Assembly (NCBI GenBank): GCA_016801885.1
Contig: CM028889.1
Location: 6,487,501 to 6,551,500, forward strand
DNA length: 64,000 nucleotides
Reading direction: 5' to 3'
Origin: Toxotes chatareus
Lineage: Eukaryota; Chordata; Actinopteri; Toxotidae
Shown: positions 13,001 to 26,700 of the stretch, piece after piece
How the letters are laid out: each line of letters begins with the position of its first letter
How positions within the stretch are numbered: position 1 is the stretch's first letter
The notes under the pieces: model-generated
The model's input: only the letters and a program-made list of their open reading frames with translations
Told to the model about the DNA's origin: nothing
Database searches by the model: none
Position numbers and translations under genes: made by a program

Positions 13001-16000
13001 CTACATGTCATAGTTGAACACAGCAGTACCACAGATCATATTTCACCTTCAGGAACGAGAACCACAGACTCCTGCTGATTGACCAAAAGCAGGCTTGTAC
13101 AAAAAGTTCTCCAATTTTTTTTCCTCTCACCATCTTCCTCCTCCTCCTCCTCCTCCTCCTCCCTTCTCCTGTGATGAGGGGAATACCAGAGCCAGCGAAA
13201 GGAGGCGCCCATTGATTAAGTCGTAGGTCAGGATGTATACTGGAGGTGAAGGAAGGTTGCCGTGGCAACCCCCGCCTCCCCCTTCCCAGGTCTAATTAAT
13301 AAAGGAGCAGCCCTCCTCGTGATGGTATGTGCCTCCCATGCAGCCTCAGATTGAGTGCTGACAGATGGGGAAAGTGTCAGTGAGGAGAGCATTTAGACAA
13401 CAGAGAACATGAAACCTGATCGCTCCCACACGTGTGTGCAGCCTACGTACGTGTGTGTGTGTGTGTGTTGAAAGTGAGTGCTGAGCGCTATGGATATAAA
13501 GGTGTCTTTGTTTGAATGAGAGCCACTCCAGTCCTCAGTCAGACATTTGGCCTCGGGGTGTGTGGAGAGCTCAAACGCTGCCTGAGCACTGAAGCCCCCC
13601 TCTATTCACTCACACACACACACACACACACACATACATACATATATATTCACAAACACACACCCATATATTCACACACACACACTCAAAAAGTACTGAA
13701 GAGGTATCAAACAATCTGTTTGTATCCCCTCACATGGCCGTGCGCATTTGTCTGACAAATTGTGCTCGGTAGAAAATGTTGGGTAATCTGTGAGTGCGTT
13801 TCCATGTGGACATTTGTGTGTCTTACCGTAAGGTGAGCGAGGGTAGAAGGGAGTGGTTTCCTTCTGAGGGATCTCCTGGACTTTCCCGTACAGCTCACTG
13901 GTGGAGGCCTGGTAGAATTTTACGCTGTTGGTCAGACCGCACGTCTTTATGGCGTCCAGCAGACGAAGCGTACCCACACCGTCCACGTTCGCTGTGTACT
14001 CGGCCAACTCAAAGGAGATCTACGAAAGAGGGAGAGGGAAAAGGGACGGAGAAATTATTAAGGGAAAGTCTCCTCTATCTGTTCATACAAATTCCGTACG
14101 AGATTCATGAGAGCTGAAAATTTGAGACAAACTGTGGACTCAATTCTTATTGTGCCTAAGTCACCAAAATGGGGACTTGAGATTTGACTTGGACTTGTCT
14201 TAAGACTTCGCAAGACCAGGTTTGAACCATGGAATGTATCTGGTCTTAGTTATTTTAAAAAACAAACTTTAAAATGTTGTGTTATGTCAGTGATCAGCAT
14301 TAAGTGGGCTCCAAGATGTGGAATCTTCATGTTTGCCACTTTTAGATTTAGAGGTTATGGTACAGTCACCTGATCGCAGTCCACTTTTCTTACTGTTTTG
14401 TCTGGGAGGACTGCAACTAGCAATTTTTCCAATCATCAATTAATCTCTTATAAAATGTAACTAAAATAGAAAAAAAAAAACCAATCTCAAAGTTAGATCA
14501 AATTGCTTGTTTTTTTGTTTGTTTTTTTTTAATTAAGACATTCAATGTACAATGATAAAAAAAAAAACAGAAGAGCTGCAGCACCCTTTGATGATCAGCA
14601 AGTCGACTAATCAATGAATTTTTCGGCACTACACTTAAGCCTTCAAATTAATTTAAGAGATGCTCTGTTGATTCACCAGCATGCAAGTGTCACGGGAGAC
14701 TTCCTTGACAAAAGGTCACAAACTGTCTCACATATCACATATTTCACATTTCACACAAAATCACCAAAACCTCCCCCAAGAAAAAGGTGGGAGGCAACAA
14801 TGGTGCAAACCTTGATTGGGGAATGTGTTGTTTCTGGAGTCAGTCAGAGCCAATCAGAGAGCTCATAACTCAAACTTAATACTCCAACTCCCAGAATGCC
14901 TGTTTCCACCGCTGAGAGCCAAAAGAGAGGAGGGAACTTAATGAACACTTGTGGTGGGGAATTAAACTTAAATTAGAAATGGATGTGCGCGTGCTCGAGC
15001 GCGTGCATGTGCGACACCGTGTACTTGGACTGTGTGTGCTTGTGTGAGTGCCAGGTTGGCCTCAGGCTCCCAATCAGGCGTGACGGTTAAAAGCCGTGCT
15101 GGTTAGTGGTCACCACACCTGGAGCAAGCAGCATGAGCCACGTCTGTGCTGAGGAAACGTTCTGGCCCTTTAGTGCTTCCACACCAGAGCTGTACACACG
15201 GCCAGATAAAGACCCCTTATTTAAAGCCAGGATCCAAGAACACTGGGCCTCTATTCCACCCATAGTGCATACACACTCATATACACACACACACACAGTG
15301 AGCAGGTTTGATCAGGGTCAATTACACCCCACAGCTCAGTGTAATTACCTGTGACGCTCCACTCATGCTTTTACTTTGTATTCTGGCATTTTCATTGACA
15401 TTTACATCATTTCCAGGAGAAAGTGAGGGGGCATTTTATATTCAGACGCATGCTGTACGTTACGTAATCACGTTTTCGACAGTATTCATACAAGAAACAC
15501 AAGAGTTTAGGTAAAGTCACAGCAACACCTAGTCCTGTACATAGGCGTCCAATTCAAGAACGTCACAAAGCCTCAAAATTTATCACAGAGTCAACAAATG
15601 TCTCTCAGACACTGAATTTCTAAGAAAACTGAACATTAAGAGCGTCCCAGGTGGTTTCATGTAGAGCTGCATCTTACTGCATCAGCAGACCATGATGAAC
15701 TATTTATGAAAATGACAAATCCACACACCACCTACCAAAGTCAAAAAGTAACTAATTAAAAATGCTTTGTAAAATTATTGATATTTAACAGAGAGAGCAA
15801 ACAGCCCTCTGCATTTTTCAAACTCTGCTCAGCAAAGGTGTGATGTTATCACTTGATGAGTGGCTACAATGAATGCATTATTTTCAGCTGACCTAATTCA
15901 CTGACTCACCGACTTATTCGAGCACTTTTCAAAAACAAGCCAAATTCCTGCTTCAACGTGTCAAGGCGAGGCATTGAACCTCAACACTGTTGTTTGACAC

Positions 16001-19000
16001 CAAATGAAACGTCTCTGTGGCCCAGAGCACCAAGAAATGACAAATATGGAAACCTGGATTTGATAGTCTTGTCGTTTTTGGTAGCATTACGTACTTCTTC
16101 TTTGATCAGTCCTTGATTTACATCAAAATCTTCTGGATCTTAGACTGTATTCATTAAGTTCTGTTCACCTGCTTGTGTTTAGAAACCACTTTACATAAGA
16201 GATTTTCTGCTCCTTTTGCAAAAACTATTTTATATTTGTCAAAGTAAGTTACTGAAAAAAAACCATCGTTTTTGGATTGGTACTGAAATACTGTAAATGA
16301 TATCCAGCCCCGTTCACTGTGTGGTCAGTGTGACGGGGTGGTGCAGCTGGTGTTGGAGCACATTGGCTCTTGGTGAAGCCTAAACCAGAAACAGACGATG
16401 CCCGCCTTCATGATCAGTGGAGGGGAGGGGACACTCACACACACTGACACACACAAAACCAAATCCCTCCTCACCAACAGACATAAGGTAATCCCTGCTC
16501 TCTCAGGTCCACCTTCAGCTCTTCCTCCTCCATTGCTTCCTCCCTTACACATTTCTCCTCCTGCTCTGTCACTGCTCTCTCTCTCTCTGGACCCCCACTC
16601 TGTCCTGGTCTCTGTGTGGGAGTCTGTCCATTCCTCTTGTTTTTCCTCCACTGACACACACACATACACACACACACACAGACTCTGGGTATCAAAACCA
16701 GCTGAGAGGGGCAGGGTCCAGGACGCCTTGACAACTTAAATCAAACAAATTGCCTTAATGCCTCCATTCTCTGTCATTATGTAAGGCAGGGCCCGAGCGC
16801 TGACGGTTTAAAGGCCAGACGTTTGTGTTCGTATGTGGTGTGTGTGTCTGGGGGTGGTTGCTGGGCCCCTCGGCCGACCCAGCAGATATTGTTCTGTTCT
16901 GGGAAGCCAGCCAGGCTCTGTCAGCATTGGGGGGTCTGTCGCCGAACAGATATCCCCACCTAAAAAAAACCAATCCGTTTAAAAAGGTTCTAAATGTACA
17001 GGATATACGTGCCGTGTTTGGTGGTTTCATTTCTTTCCTGCTCACACAACGCCTGTTGAAATGCATGCTTGAAACTGGGGAATGTGACTGTGTACGTGTG
17101 TGTGGGTTGTGCGTGCGTTCGCACAGACCAGAGTGTTAGTGTGTGTCTTGACAGATGTATAAATATGAGCTACATTTATTCAGCCGTGGCCTCTCTCTGC
17201 ATACCTGCATGGCCTTCAGCATGGAATAGTGTAGGCATTAAGTCGTATACACACAGTGGTGGAGCACTGAAGGAGTTTCAGTGTGTGTGTTAAAAAAAAA
17301 AAAGAAAAGGAAAAAGCCAATAACTCCAGAATAATGTGATTTGAATGCACGTACGAGAGTAAGGTCACTGTAAATGTAAATAAATAAATACAAAGACAGA
17401 AGAACGAGGTTTCTGTCACTCTTTGGATTAACCTTCCACTTGAATGTGATTTGAATTGATTTGACCAATTTTAATTTTTATTGTTGAATAAGAGAATAAA
17501 ACACATTTCCTGGTCAGAGCTTCACAACATTATTATTTTTACAGTATATGATTCCAATATCCTGTTATCAAGTGAATATGTTTACGTTGTTTGGTGGTTT
17601 ATTATTTGTCAAATTTTGAGCAAAGGACCAGTTTTTGGTTTGACAGTTGATTAATGGGATTTATTGGCCTCCATCTAATGATTTGTATATAATGACTTAT
17701 ATGTTACAGTCACATATTTGTATGTAAAGGTGCATGTTTAAATAGGATGTTTTCACTTTTGCTTTTTACTTTCACATTTTTTATAATGTGTAAACGTACA
17801 ATATTTTAAATAAAGACACTTTTGGTAACAATATAATAATATGGAAACATGAATAATCTCCATCCCTAACAAAAATCACTTTCTCCTGTGTCAATTTTTA
17901 GACTTAAATAATGAATAATTACAGGGAAGCTGTAAAATGGAGACAAAAGCCTGAGATTTTTGAGCTGTTGTCTCCACGGGAGCAATCTGTCTACTGTTAA
18001 AAACTGCAGTGAAATTTTTGGATCATATTCTAGATATGTGCACACTGATATACTCTATAATAAATCATAAACCCTACGTGTCTATTTTTCATTTCCCTTT
18101 TCCTGCTGGGAGGAGTTAATTTAATGAGAACATTACCAAATTGCACATTTTCATCCGGATTTTTATTCTAGTTTTTTAAATTCCATTGTATTTGCCCATT
18201 TTCTCAAACTCAAAACAAGCAAGCCCTGCACACTAACCTGCTCCCTGGTCCACTGCTGTTTGTTCAGAAGCATCACCACAGTCAAACACTGATGCAGCAG
18301 ATTAATGACCTCTAAGGCAAAGCGTCATCATACCTCAGATTCCAGAGAAATTACAGGAAAAACTAGCGAAAGCAGCTGAACCATCCCTCTCTGAGCATCA
18401 CTTTCTTGTTATTGTGGACGTCGCTGTCAAACACTGAAACTCCGGCACATTCCTGCTAACCACAAACACCCAAATAAAGAAAAACGCCCTGGAGGTGAAG
18501 AAGACTAAGAGAGAGAGAGGGAGACGTAGGTATGGAGGAGAGGAGGAGAGGAAAAACGAAAAAGAGACAGAGAGAAAGTGTCTGTGTGTGTGCGTGTGTT
18601 TGTGTGCATGAGCAAGGGCGGGGGTTTGTGGAGAAAAACCACAGTCAATTACACCTTTACTCATCACATTACAGGCAAACTGAAATTAGAGCAGTCGTGT
18701 GTTAACAGGGCAAAGACAAACAGGCTGAATTCCCTCCAGGAGAGAGAGGTTTAGACCCGACCTGGCAACCCACGCACCAGCAGACAGATCAATTACTCTG
18801 CTTTCATCAACTCAACTACAGTGTCACTCATCTGCATTATGAAGCCAATACCGTATATGGACCCACTTTCCCCCTGTAGACATGAAACTTCAGTGCAGCA
18901 CTGCTCCTCTCAGTGTTTGGAAAGTCATATTTTTGCTTTTGTTTTTTTTTTCAATTTTTTTGCATCACTAAGGTGCAAGTAAAAGCTGAGCGAAGCAGAT

Positions 19001-22000
19001 TCAAAATCGTCTTTACGGCTATTTTTAACCAGCAGCTACAAAACCAAACCCCAGTTTACAGGGATGCTGGTCATCAGACATCCTCTCATATCCCTGCCAC
19101 ATTCAGCCAAATGATGAAACTGCTTTTTGTTAAAGAAATGCACTGAAGAACATTTCTACAAAAATATGAATTATTATGTCAATTGCATGATGGTTAAAAG
19201 TCAACAAATGATTTTATTTCAGTGAAAAAGACTCTAAGGTTGTAGCGCAACATGATTTTTAATCCCTCCGCAGTTTTCCGTGTTTTCACAAGCTTCCTGG
19301 TGTAGCCTAAGCTACTGTTGCTGTATGCAGGCCCACACTAACAGCCCACTCTCCAAACACAACCCTATCTCCATCATCAGGTGTTGCTGTGCTGTGATGA
19401 AACTTGAGGGGAATCTCTGCTCCTCCAGTTCTGTCTTGTTGGAATTGTGTCACTCAAGCTCTACTCTTCATAACACACACACACACACACACACAAACAT
19501 ACACACACCTGTTAGAAAAACAAAAGTGCTATTTTTTTCCTCCGTCTGTGCCAAGCTGCCTTTCCCTGAGACGCAGACAAACAGTACAATCCAAAGATGA
19601 GTGGAAGGGTGAGAGACGTACAAAGCGAACAGCCAGTGACAGAGAGAGCGAGACGGAGGCGTGGATGTACGGCGTTGCATCATTCAGCTGGAACGTGCGC
19701 CCCGCTCTTTGATTGTTTTGTTGCTGAAAACCAAGCGCTCCTAAAGCCGATCACAGTATCACTCCACGGCCTGCATGTCACAGAGTTACCACAGGTACGG
19801 CTATCTGACATTTGAGACTTCAACAGCACAACATCCAGTGCTTCCAGACATGACAAGCACGCCAGCAATTCTCAAATAACACAGTACATAGAGTACACAC
19901 ACACACACACATGCCAAGAATTCCCTTGTAACCAAGCTTTCTGTTCAACAGGTGATATTCAAAGGCTTAGGACTAAATATAGAGACAAGCGGAGATAATG
20001 CTAGTCTCTGAAGAGCTTTAATTACAGGGTACACCTGAAGGAAATCTAAATAGTGAGTTTATTAATAGAGCCTAGACCAACAAGATTTCCTAGAACAGCA
20101 CTGTTTACATGGTTCACATGGTTTACCTGAGTCGTTTTACCAGGTAACAGGAAACGGGCATAAAGAAAACAGATGCATGTCTTTGGATACAAAGGCCTGA
20201 GAGACTTGCAGACGTGACTTGGACCTTTTGACTGAATAGTTTTCGATGCAAAAGCTCAAATTATGCTGGCAGAGGCTGAATAACCACAAAGGTCTGCACA
20301 ATATAAACTTCATCATGTGCCAGTGCCTGCAAGCCTCCATGAAGGCCCAAAATTTACGACTGTGTGGACTGTACGTACAGACGTAACTGCACATGTGAAA
20401 ACATGTCCGTCAGTGCAGACACCCACTGTGGTAAAACACTGAACCGCACGCAAGTCCGCAGTCCACCCCATGTCCATTTTGGAGTATATCAAACCCAATC
20501 ACCAGACAAGAACATAAATATTGGATGATTTAGCAAAAATATGATTACGTGGTCAACAACAGGCTACAGTTAGTCCCCTGGTTCCTCCAGTCGAAAGCAC
20601 GGGTAAAGCTGCTGTTAAAAAAGTTCCTGCAGTGGAAACGGGCAAAAACAACATGCCGCCAAAGAGCTGTCTGTCCATAAAAATTAAAACTTGCCCAATA
20701 CGAACAGTTAGTTCGGTCAGTGTGTTGTTGTTTGTGAGAAAGTATTTTTCTCAGATTTCCATCTGAGAACGAAATTCTGAAAGTGACAAGATGAGCTCAT
20801 GTTCATCCTGTGAGACGAAAGATTTAGACCATTAAAGCCTAACTTCACTACGGGATGAAAGTATCACTGAAAGCGGCTTTGTGTTTCTTGGCAACCGCCT
20901 TTCATGCAGGGAATGAAATGCACCAGCTTGATTTTCTCCCTCAGCCTCCTCAGGTGTTTCTTTTATTGTGGCTGTTCACTGTATGCACAGTTTAAGTGCA
21001 GACACGGTTTTAGACTGTGAGGCTGAGCACTGAAATGCTGGTCTACTTGAAGAGACCTTTGAAGATAGGATTAAAAAAAAAAAAAAAAAAACATAAGTAC
21101 CTTACACATAACGGCAACTTCAAGGTCGACAACATTAATTTTTCAAATGTGGGATCTGTACAAGGCATGACATGCATCAACCCACTAATCCCCCCCTCCA
21201 ATGATGCTCACTCATCATTCTGATCATATCTCAATCTCTGAGCTTTTGTGTCTAATTACAGGCGTCTTCTGCTCGGTTAGTGCGGAGGCTGCTGCAGCTA
21301 TGGCAATGAACAAATACAAGTCAAACAGATCAGGTGGATCTGAGAGAGACAGATGAAGACGTGGGAGGAGTGGGTAGTGCATGTGTGGAGAGATGTGTGC
21401 TGCAAGAGCGTATGTCAGGACAGGTAGACTGAGAGTTGGAGATTGGCTGTCAAACTCAGAATTTATGCAATCGAGTCTGGAAAGTCCCCGTCTGCCTCGC
21501 GGCGCTCCGCTCTTCCTCTCCCGCTCCTTCTCTCTCTTTCCCTGCATTGTTCTCTCCTGATGGCATCGATGTGAACAGGTGGTGGCCAATCTCTCCATCA
21601 CTGCTGTCCTGCTCCATCTCTCAGGGCATCAAAACGCAGGAAATCTGGAGGGTGTCTGCGCCAAGGCAATCAGCCTGTGGTCCAAAACTCCATCATTTTT
21701 CTCTGATAGGTTTCCCAGTCCCACTGCCAGCCACACATCCTTACCAATGAATCGTGTTACAATGAGCTCCAATGTAAGTGACATAACTTTAATGAAATAA
21801 TAACTCACCACAATGACCAAAGTTTTCAGGGCAGAAAAATGAATCAAAAGCTCCACAGAACCTCTCAAACCACCGACGACAGTGATTGTTAGACCAAAAT
21901 ATGGTCTAACAGTTTCTATGTTCCAATTTCGTCCTTCTTGAGGATCCAAACTAAGCTGTAAGCTGCATCTTTGACAGTATTTTGGCAAAAAGCAAAATAT

Positions 22001-23739
22001 TTGGTATATAATGATCACGCAGTGAGGGAGTGAAGAATCTGAGCTGCAGGAGAAGCTTCTGCAGACTTTCTCATACTTTTCGCTTTTTGCCTGCTACGGG
22101 GCTGAAATTAATCATTATTTTCATTTTTCATCTGTTGAAAAATAGTAAGAGATGCTCCTTATAATTCCCCAGAGTCCGAGGGAACATTTTAAAATAATTT
22201 GCCAAAAACCAGAGATATTCAATTTGCAATGATATAAAACAGAGAAAGGAGCAAATCTTTACATTTGTAAAGCTGAAACCAGTGCAAGTTTGGATTATCG
22301 ACTGATTCGGTAAATTACTTGAACAATGGATCAACTGTCAAAACCACACATTTCTAAACAGCCACCATTCAGTCCTGTAGTTTGAGACTCCAAAGAAGGG
22401 GACAGGTATCACAGAGCTTCTACTGTCAACAACCAAGAAACATGAGCAAACAGAAGGAAAACAAAAGACAGAAAAAGGAAACCTGATCAGAAGGCGCTTT
22501 TTTTAAGGCGAGCAGACAGCAGAGCTGCAGTCGTACACCCCATTCCTTTAGCACTGGATAAGAGCGCCTGGAATAGAGCCTGCCTGGAAAAGTCAATCAA
22601 CAGAAGAAGAACCCCTTCATTCCTCCCTTCCCTAAATCGCCTGATCTACCCTGCAGACATTCGCCACCAATCAATCACTCCTAAGGCAAAAATCTAAACA
22701 CACGTGTAAACACGGCAACAGGTCTTAGTGGAGCAGGTTGTGGTCATGCCCTGTGGCTGCGGGGAGCAATCCCTTGTAGACTCACATTTTACACCACAAT
22801 AATGCAACGATAATGCAAATTTACAGTGATCCAAAAAAAATGGATTGGTCAGAGAGAAGAAAAGAAGAAATAAAAATAAAATTGACAAATTAAGACAAAT
22901 TAAGGAAAAAGATAAAAGAAATTATGCTGAAGGTACCTGAAATCATTGTGGCTTATGTACGTGGATAGAATTTAATGCTTAAGTTGTTGAATTGAGTAAG
23001 AAATTATTTTCCATATTCATATTTGTATGTTTCTTCACTGTTATGCCCGTGTGTCTTTTCTGGGTTCCAGCTGTGACAGGCCTCTAACATCTCACCCTAA
23101 AAAACTTTTCACAAAACGTTGAGCCTAAACATTGAACTCTCTTCCATGGCAAACAGGATGACAACTGAACGCCGACAGCATCCTAAACATGAGATAACAT
23201 CTCTCTTTCTTCTTCCTCCCTCTCTCTCTGGGTGTCTTTCCTGACACTCTTTATCAGCTGATCAGGTCCAGATGACTTCAAAGTAAGAGCTCAGAGGAGA
23301 GGTGAGGAGGGACCCCCCACATCTGAGACCCCCTGCCAGGACCAAACCAATCCCCCCTTACACCTCTAAAACTTCCCTCTTCTCCCACTCCCCATACTCC
23401 CCCCAAGCTCCAGCTGCTGTTGGTGCTCCATTTGGCCGTAATCAGCAGCCAGCATCATCCGTGATTAGAGGAGAGGGGGCGGGGGGGGTGGAAGGAAAGA
23501 CTTGACAAATTGGCACATTCTTTTAGACCCAGTCCCCCTCTTTCCCATCCCTCTCAACCCTCCCTCACCCCCCTAGCACACCCACAGACCCCACTTAAAT
23601 TTGGCAGCACCTATGTCCACCCCCCTCACTCACCTACCCCACCCTGCACCACTCACTTGATGAATGCTGTCCTTGTGAGCAGAGGAAGCCACCAACCCTA
23701 CACCCCCACTACTCCAACCCACCCGCACTAACACACGTG

Positions 23740-23773
<34 letters not shown>

Positions 23774-26700
23774 CCTGGCACTGCTTTCATGATCCTTAAA
23801 TAGGAATGAAGTCTAAGGACCACCGCCCCTGCAGGTGCTACCTCTCTTTGGTTACACACACACACATGCACACACACATATGGACTCGCATGCATACACA
23901 CTCCCATAAATACACACACAGACCGCTGTCGGCCACAATAACGCAAACCAACACACACTCTGGCTACCCTGGTAGCTGTCACAGAGCCATGAGACTGAAA
24001 CGGAGCTCGGATTCTGACCCAACATTATGCCTGACTTACACAACCTCCCCTCTCTCTCTCTCTCTGCTCTCCTGCCCCACCTCAAACCTCAGCCAGTCTA
24101 TCCTGGCTCACCCAGGACCCCCTGGGCAGGAGCAGCACCACAGCTGCGTTTGTGTCGTTGTCGAGAAAGGAGCGTGAGCAGGATCCAGGTTATGGCCGAG
24201 CAGTTACATGGTGCCTGTTTGGTTATAAATACCTTCTCGTCTGTCTTGCAGAGTCACTGAAAGTGTCTCTTTAGCGCTGTTTATGGGGCGTGTTGCCCTG
24301 GTTGCAAGCCTATGAGGTTATTTCAACGAGAGGGGAAAAAAAAATCTGAAAATGAGCAGCAAGCCACGGTGAAGCAGGAGACTGATTAGAGGAAGGTTGG
24401 GAACAATTAGCATTTACAGGCACCCAGCTAACTGGGTTATTGAGGACTTCTAATCTGATTTCTTCAAAGTCGTTTAAACAGCAAACCCAGTTCCAGTAAT
24501 CAGGGTAGGGGATTAGACAAATGATTTCTCAACGTCTCCTTGGTTTTTCTTTACTCAGCGTCAATTTATTATGTTTTTCCAGAGCTTTAAACCACATCAC
24601 ATGGTCTTCCATTTGGGATTATTTTATCATACCTTCCGTTCAGCTTTTTGAACATTCACATCTGCTTGACAAAGACGTCAGATGGGGAAAAAGAAAAAGC
24701 ATGAAAAAGAAAAGGTCATTACACATCTTGGCCTACCTCACTCTGAAAATCACTGGGTTAAGTTCAGCCAACATGGCGCAACATAGCACAGAACGCAATA
24801 ATGAGTTAACTTCACCCAGTACCTGTGGTTTGTTGTGACCCAGTGTTGGAGTTATTTTTATGTTACTGTTGGGTCACTGGATCTTGGGTGGTTTTCTACC
24901 CTTGGCTCCTGGGTTAACCCATTACTGCACCGGTGCTGCACTGACCCCACACAGGGTCAGTTTTAACTCCATTAATTTCAGGGTGCTGTATTTAAATTAG
25001 TTTAATTCAAAGCTTAACTAAAACTGAGACTAATGCTAAGTTGACACTGTAAGTTGAAAAAAAAAAATCTGGTATGCACAGATGACTACTTGTTAAACTC
25101 ACATAAACTTGTGCTGGAAGAAAAATGTGTGCTAAGCCTTGTGTATAATTAAAGGATACGTTTGGTGATATTCGATATTTTCCTCAATGACAACAAATCC
25201 CATGAAAAGATAAGTCTTGTCTGCATGAAGACTGATATACAGCATCTTATTCATCTGAAAACACATCAGCGGGACACACTGTTGCACTGGGTGGCATGTT
25301 CTTTCCTTACGATTAACGTGAGCACTGGAGTTCATTTTGAGTTAATCCACATTCATCGCCGTGTTTTTTTTTTAAATTCACCGTCCGTAAAACAGTAAAA
25401 TTTACACTCTGAGGAAAACCTGTGGCTCTCACTACAGAGCCTGGTCACGTGACCTGACGTAGAAATCTTAATAAAGCAGTGATTTGTGTCCCTGTTTCCC
25501 CTGTCAGTGATGGAGTGGTGTGGTGGTGGTGATGATATAGGAACCTGTAGAGCCACCCTGTGCTGGCACACCGCTAAAACAAAGACAACAGAAGAACAAG
25601 GCGAGGGCTGGGCAAACGAAACTGCCAAAAGCGCCTTTGCCCCAGTCAGATAGGTGTATGTTAGTGACAATGTATGTGTATGTTGCTCTCCCCATTTCTA
25701 TGGTGATGGCTTGCCTGACAGCATGAGGAGGCCAGCTCATGGCGTGATATGGGAGTGGCCAACCTTTTCCATCCTTTCCCAACCCCGTCACACCAGCAGC
25801 TTTCATCTGGTGCGGATTAGAGACATTAGCACTTTCTTATCTCTACGCCCTCCCACACATCTTTCACCATCTCCCCCTGTTTTTGTCTCATTACTCCCAC
25901 AGAACACCCACCCCCTTTATTCCTCCATCTCTGTACCTGTGAATCCTTAAAATACTCTAAAAGGAGCTGGAGAAAAGGGGATAAAAAAATTTGTTTTGCT
26001 AAATCAAGAAGTTGACAAAGGAGGAGTGAAGAACCTGCATGACAAACTAGACAACTATTACGTTGTTAGCAGAGTCTGCTGTTAAACTATTATACGTGCA
26101 TTAAGAAATATCTGGCTTTCATTCAAACACATAAATCAGGACAAAGGCTCATATTTTCATATGAGCTCCAGCCAAGTCCACTCTGCTCTGTTTGAACACA
26201 CAAAGTATGCAGCTCAGTAAAGGGAAGAGGAGTTGATCAATCACACTCTTAACACCGGGTGTGCACACACTTACACACACGCACAGATAATGTGCATTAT
26301 AATCACATACGACCTTACTACAATATCCAACCCAAGCTGTGTTTGTGTGTGTCATTTGTGGAATGTGCAATAGGCTTACAGATATTACAGGAGCGCTTGC
26401 ACAGAGGCTAAAATTAACCTAGCACTTATAAACAAACACACATACACACAGCCAGTAATCCACATTAATACTAGTCATCAATCTTGAGGTGATGGCATGT
26501 TAGGCTGTCCTTATTGGGGAGAGATATCACGGCATGTTTAATGGGAGTACGTGTTGCAGAGCCTGAGTCGTGATGGGAATTTAATCTCTGTCATCTGTCT
26601 CTATTAAAACGGCTCCAGATAGCCGATGAGTTTGACACTGGTCTGACAGGGCCATGTGAATGTGGTTGACTCCAAAGATCACAATCCATAGACAGTGTTT

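Larger units (their letters stand above)
12670..13826 (-). other. gmds intron 5 (1.2 kb)
   Basis: This GT-AG intron separates the catalytic Tyr and Lys codons. It contains a (TCC)n tract (13134-13163), a palindromic RFX-type X-box (13255-13270) and a degenerate CA/TA-rich tract (13609-13685). Confidence 0.92.

Noticed and set aside
13707..14117. Overlapping open frames on both strands around gmds exon 5
   Set aside because: They are shadows of exon 5. Only the 13827-14019 part in the gmds frame matches the family.
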